From the NCBI GenBank assembly GCA_026770585.1, contig MU646862.1, forward strand, positions 112,681-128,988: a stretch of 16,308 nt of DNA, given 5' to 3'. The notes beneath the pieces were generated by a model. The model had not been told where the DNA came from and made no database searches. It saw only the letters and a program-made list of their open reading frames with translations. The stretch's first letter is position 1. Each line of letters opens with the position of its first letter. Source of the DNA: Baffinella frigidus. Its lineage: Eukaryota; Cryptophyceae; Cryptomonadales; Baffinellaceae. Positions 14,438 through 16,308 of the stretch are shown in pieces. Position numbers and translations under genes: made by a program.

Positions 14438-14608
14438 CGGCCTATCGCCATCGGGCTAGCACTGCGCCGCCCAGCTCTCCGTCCTTACGACCCCGCTAGA
14501 GGGGAGGCGTCTCACAAGGCCCGGGGGCAACACGAGCTGAGACCGAACCTGAGTTCATTGACCGTTCACATCACTCAACTACTGACCGAGGCTCACAGTC
14601 CTTTAGGT

Positions 14609-14775
14609 CTTATCTCAGAAAAGGGATTTTAAAATTCGTTTTCTTGAGTCAATTCCTGTACAAATTCGTCAACTTATTCTTTTCTCTGCGCATACGTTGA
14701 CAAATCTGAAGGGGGATTGACTTAAGAAAACGCACCAAAGCACCACGAATTTTAAAATCCCTTTTCTGAGATAAG
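14609..14775. mobile_element. CTTATCTCAG MITE with 11-bp target duplication (167 bp)
   Basis: Terminal repeats CTTATCTCAGAAAAGGGATT..AATCCCTTTTCTGAGATAAG, inner arms around TTGAGTCAATTCC/GGATTGACTTAAG. Flanked by a perfect direct repeat GTCCTTTAGGT at 14598-14608 and 14776-14786. Duplications of 8-11 bp are typical of Mutator-like elements. Confidence 0.85.
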
Positions 14776-14958
14776 GTCCTTTAGGTTCTGGAGCGGTCCT
14801 TGCAGAGAGATTGATAATTTATTGCCAAACAGTCAGCGTCAGTGTCGCACATGCTACGCATTGTGCCATTACTGTACCCCGTCTCGGCCGCTCCTTCGAG
14901 CATTTTCCGGATGGATTCTAACTCCACCTCCTACGGGTCTTTGCAGGGGTATCTGGGC

Positions 14959-15062
14959 TATCCCTTAAGTGGCGAGTAGGCTCATGCGCCCTACGGTAGG
15001 GCCCTAGGACCTGCCTAGGGCGAGTTAGGGTGATTAATCGCCCGCCCGCCACTTAAGGGATA
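14959..15062. mobile_element. TATCCCTTAAGTGGC MITE, copy 2 (104 bp)
   Basis: Ends TATCCCTTAAGTGGC..GCCACTTAAGGGATA; core CCCTACGGTAGGGCCCTAGG and CTGCCTAGGG. The right half of the core is diverged from copy 1. Confidence 0.8.
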
Positions 15063-15174
15063 AGAACACGGGTGCTCCGTCATCGGACCGTGTGTCAAGT
15101 CACTCCGGTCATCCTACACGGGGTAGTGTCCCCAGAGTGGTGCCCCACGAACGCTCAAGGAGGGTTCGTGGGGC

Positions 15175-15267
15175 CTGAATGTGATCCGAAAGGAAGCATG
15201 GCTTTTCTGCAGAACCAGTTCCGGTGTCCGCCTATGTTGGGAGCTCGAAGAACCTAAAGGACCTGAA
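15175..15267 (+). repeat. CCTAAAGGA-tailed repeat with 13-bp target duplication
   Basis: 93-bp short-subtype unit ending AACCTAAAGGACCTGAA, flanked by perfect direct repeats GGGTTCGTGGGGC at 15162-15174 and 15268-15280. This defines the unit's borders and shows it moves as a discrete element. Confidence 0.8.
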
Positions 15268-15301
15268 GGGTTCGTGGGGCACCACCCGCACCTTGAGGCG
15301 G

Positions 15302-15421
15302 TACAGGGGTACCTCGCTCATCAGAAACTGCCCCCCCCCTAGGACCACCATAGGGCCCCAGGCATAGGCCTACTGTAGGGTCCTAGGAGGAGGCAGTTTC
15401 TTATGAGAGAGGTGCCCCTGA
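15302..15421. mobile_element. TACAGGGG MITE
   Basis: TACAGGGGTACCTCGCTCAT at the left, GAGAGAGGTGCCCCTG at the right, with the usual CCTAGGACCACC..TACTGTAGGGTCC core. The right terminal TA is degraded. Confidence 0.8.
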
Positions 15422-15450
15422 ATCGGAGGTTACTCAAATAAATTCACTTA

Positions 15451-15530
15451 GGAACCATGGCCTTTCTGCAGGATAAGTTCCGGTGTCCGCCTATGTGGGC
15501 AGCTCGAAAAACCTAACGGACCCAACGGAT
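15451..15530 (+). repeat. CCTAAAGGA-tailed repeat, 5'-truncated
   Basis: GGAACCATGGCCTTTCTGCA..AAACCTAACGGACCCAACGG. Faces the reversed copy at 15545-15599. Confidence 0.65.
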
Positions 15531-15544
15531 CTCTCCCGTGGAGC

Positions 15545-15599
15545 GTCCTTTAGGTCCTTTAGGTTCTTCGAGCTCCCAACATAGGCGGACACCGGAACT
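15545..15599 (-). repeat. CCTAAAGGA-tailed repeat, reversed 3' fragment
   Basis: TCCTTTAGGTCCTTTAGG then TTCTTCGAGCTCCCAACATA. With the preceding copy it forms an inverted pair with adjoining tails, meeting at a CTCTCCCGTGGAG motif shared with the tandem block downstream. Confidence 0.65.
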
Positions 15600-15623
15600 A
15601 CGGGCTTTCCGCGGCCCGCAGTT

Positions 15624-15925
15624 AAGCCACTTTCAATAAAGTCACTTTCTTTCCCATGGAGCTTTCTCTCCCGGCTTTCCGCGGCCGGCGTGGGCGGCGG
15701 CAGCGTGAAGGGGCACACAGTACAGTGTAAAGCCACTTGTAATAAAGTCACTTTCTCTCCCGTGGAGGTTTGGAGAGAACACAGTAAAGCCACTTTTAAT
15801 AAAGTCACTTTCTCTCCCGTGGAGGGACGGTGCACAGTACAGTGTAAAGCCACTTTTAATAAAGTCACTTTCTCTCACGTGGAGGTTTCTCTCCCGGCTT
15901 TCCACGGCCGGCGGCAGCATGGAGG
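15624..15925 (+). repeat. Imperfect tandem repeat (AATAAAGTCACTTTCTCTCC units)
   Basis: Four units start at 15624, 15729, 15787 and 15847: AAGCCACTT, three variable bases, then AATAAAGTCACTTTCTCTCC and CGTGGAG. Spacers carry GGCTTTCCGCGGCC or CACAGTACAGTGT. A fifth partial unit lies at 16150-16210 beyond a MITE. Open frames on both strands (minus: repeated HGRESDFIKSGFT) are explained by the repeat, so I do not call a gene. Confidence 0.75.
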
Positions 15926-15944
15926 GACAGGGGCTGTCTCCGTT

Positions 15945-16096
15945 CTTATCTCAGAAAACGAGTTCTAAAACTCGTTTTCTTAAGTCAATTCCCCTATAAA
16001 TTTGTCAACTTATGCGGAGAGTAAAGAATAAGTTGACGAATTTGTAGGGGGATTGACTTAAGAAAACGAGTTTTAGAACTCGTTTTCTGAGATAAG
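15945..16096. mobile_element. CTTATCTCAG MITE, near-perfect palindrome (152 bp)
   Basis: CTTATCTCAGAAAACGAGTT..AACTCGTTTTCTGAGATAAG with almost fully paired arms and a small loop near 16018-16024. The immediate flanks show no matching duplication. Confidence 0.8.
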
Positions 16097-16260
16097 TTCG
16101 TACACAACGTGACTTTACTCAAAACAAAGTTGCTTTACACTTAACTCAAACAAAGTCACTTCCTCTCCCGTGCAGCTTTCTCTCCCGGCTTTCCGCGGCC
16201 GTGGGCGGCGGCAACGTGGAGGGTCGGCACGCCCCCGTTGCCACCTTCAGCGAAGAACGC

Positions 16261-16308
16261 GCCGCCTGTGGGAGGGGGGGGGCGTCAGAGAGAGGGGGAG
16301 GGAGAGAG
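16261..16308 (+). repeat. Purine-rich low-complexity end
   Basis: Poly-G run followed by AGAGAGAGGGGGAGGGAGAGAG, cut by the window edge. Confidence 0.7.

Noticed and set aside
15642-15920. Minus-strand frame with repeated GRESDFIKSGFT
   Set aside because: The periodicity comes from the DNA tandem units, units have uneven spacers, and the opposite strand is open as well.
1-16308. Transposase, reverse transcriptase or integrase gene driving the elements
   Set aside because: No open frame shows DDE/D, RT or integrase motifs; all mobile elements here appear non-autonomous.

Overview
This looks like nuclear DNA of a eukaryotic alga. Three things point that way: spliceosomal GT-AG introns, a nucleus-encoded OPR/RAP-type protein (an organelle RNA-binding family greatly expanded in green algae and some other algal lineages), and long interstitial arrays of the plant-type telomere repeat TTTAGGG. 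A prasinophyte-like green alga, a cryptophyte or a dinoflagellate would all fit; the sequence alone does not decide. There is no rRNA, tRNA, CRISPR array, transposase gene or operon.

The one gene I can reconstruct lies on the minus strand at 13911-9399. It has four exons (12406-13911, 10892-11083, 10236-10352, 9399-9542) joined by three phase-0 GT-AG introns of 1322, 539 and 693 bp. The product, up to 652 aa, has an Arg/Ser/Ala-rich N-terminus, five 38-aa OPR-like repeats and a C-terminal RAP domain split over exons 2-4. No single open reading frame shows the RAP domain; it appears only after splicing. The introns consist largely of palindromic MITE-like elements plus a 260-bp (GAA)n tract. 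The 3' end of the gene has been cut up by three copies of one ~121-bp TA-flanked MITE; the first supplies the present last codons and stop.

Layout. 1-950: short direct and inverted repeats. 950-3030: G-strand telomere-like arrays mixed with repeated coding-derived fragments. 3180-5240: MITEs, a GC-rich exon-like segment and a little unique sequence. 5320-6180: CCTAAAGGA-tailed short repeats. 6380-6850: C-strand telomere-like array. 6970-7910: MITEs and unique sequence. 7960-9420: cluster of seven copies of the TACAGGGG MITE, with an inverted duplicate of the gene's former C-terminus. 9399-13911: the OPR-RAP gene. 14130-14440: C-strand telomere-like array. 14600-16308: MITEs, tailed repeats, a tandem-repeat block and a purine-rich end.

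The main point of interest is that exon-intron junctions of this gene are duplicated on both sides of inserted hairpin elements (exon 2/intron 2, exon 1/intron 1, and a short direct repeat around intron 3). This suggests the introns grew, or arose, by element insertion coupled to 12-31-bp duplications that carry splice sites, in the manner of introners. This is inference from one locus and needs RNA and comparative data.
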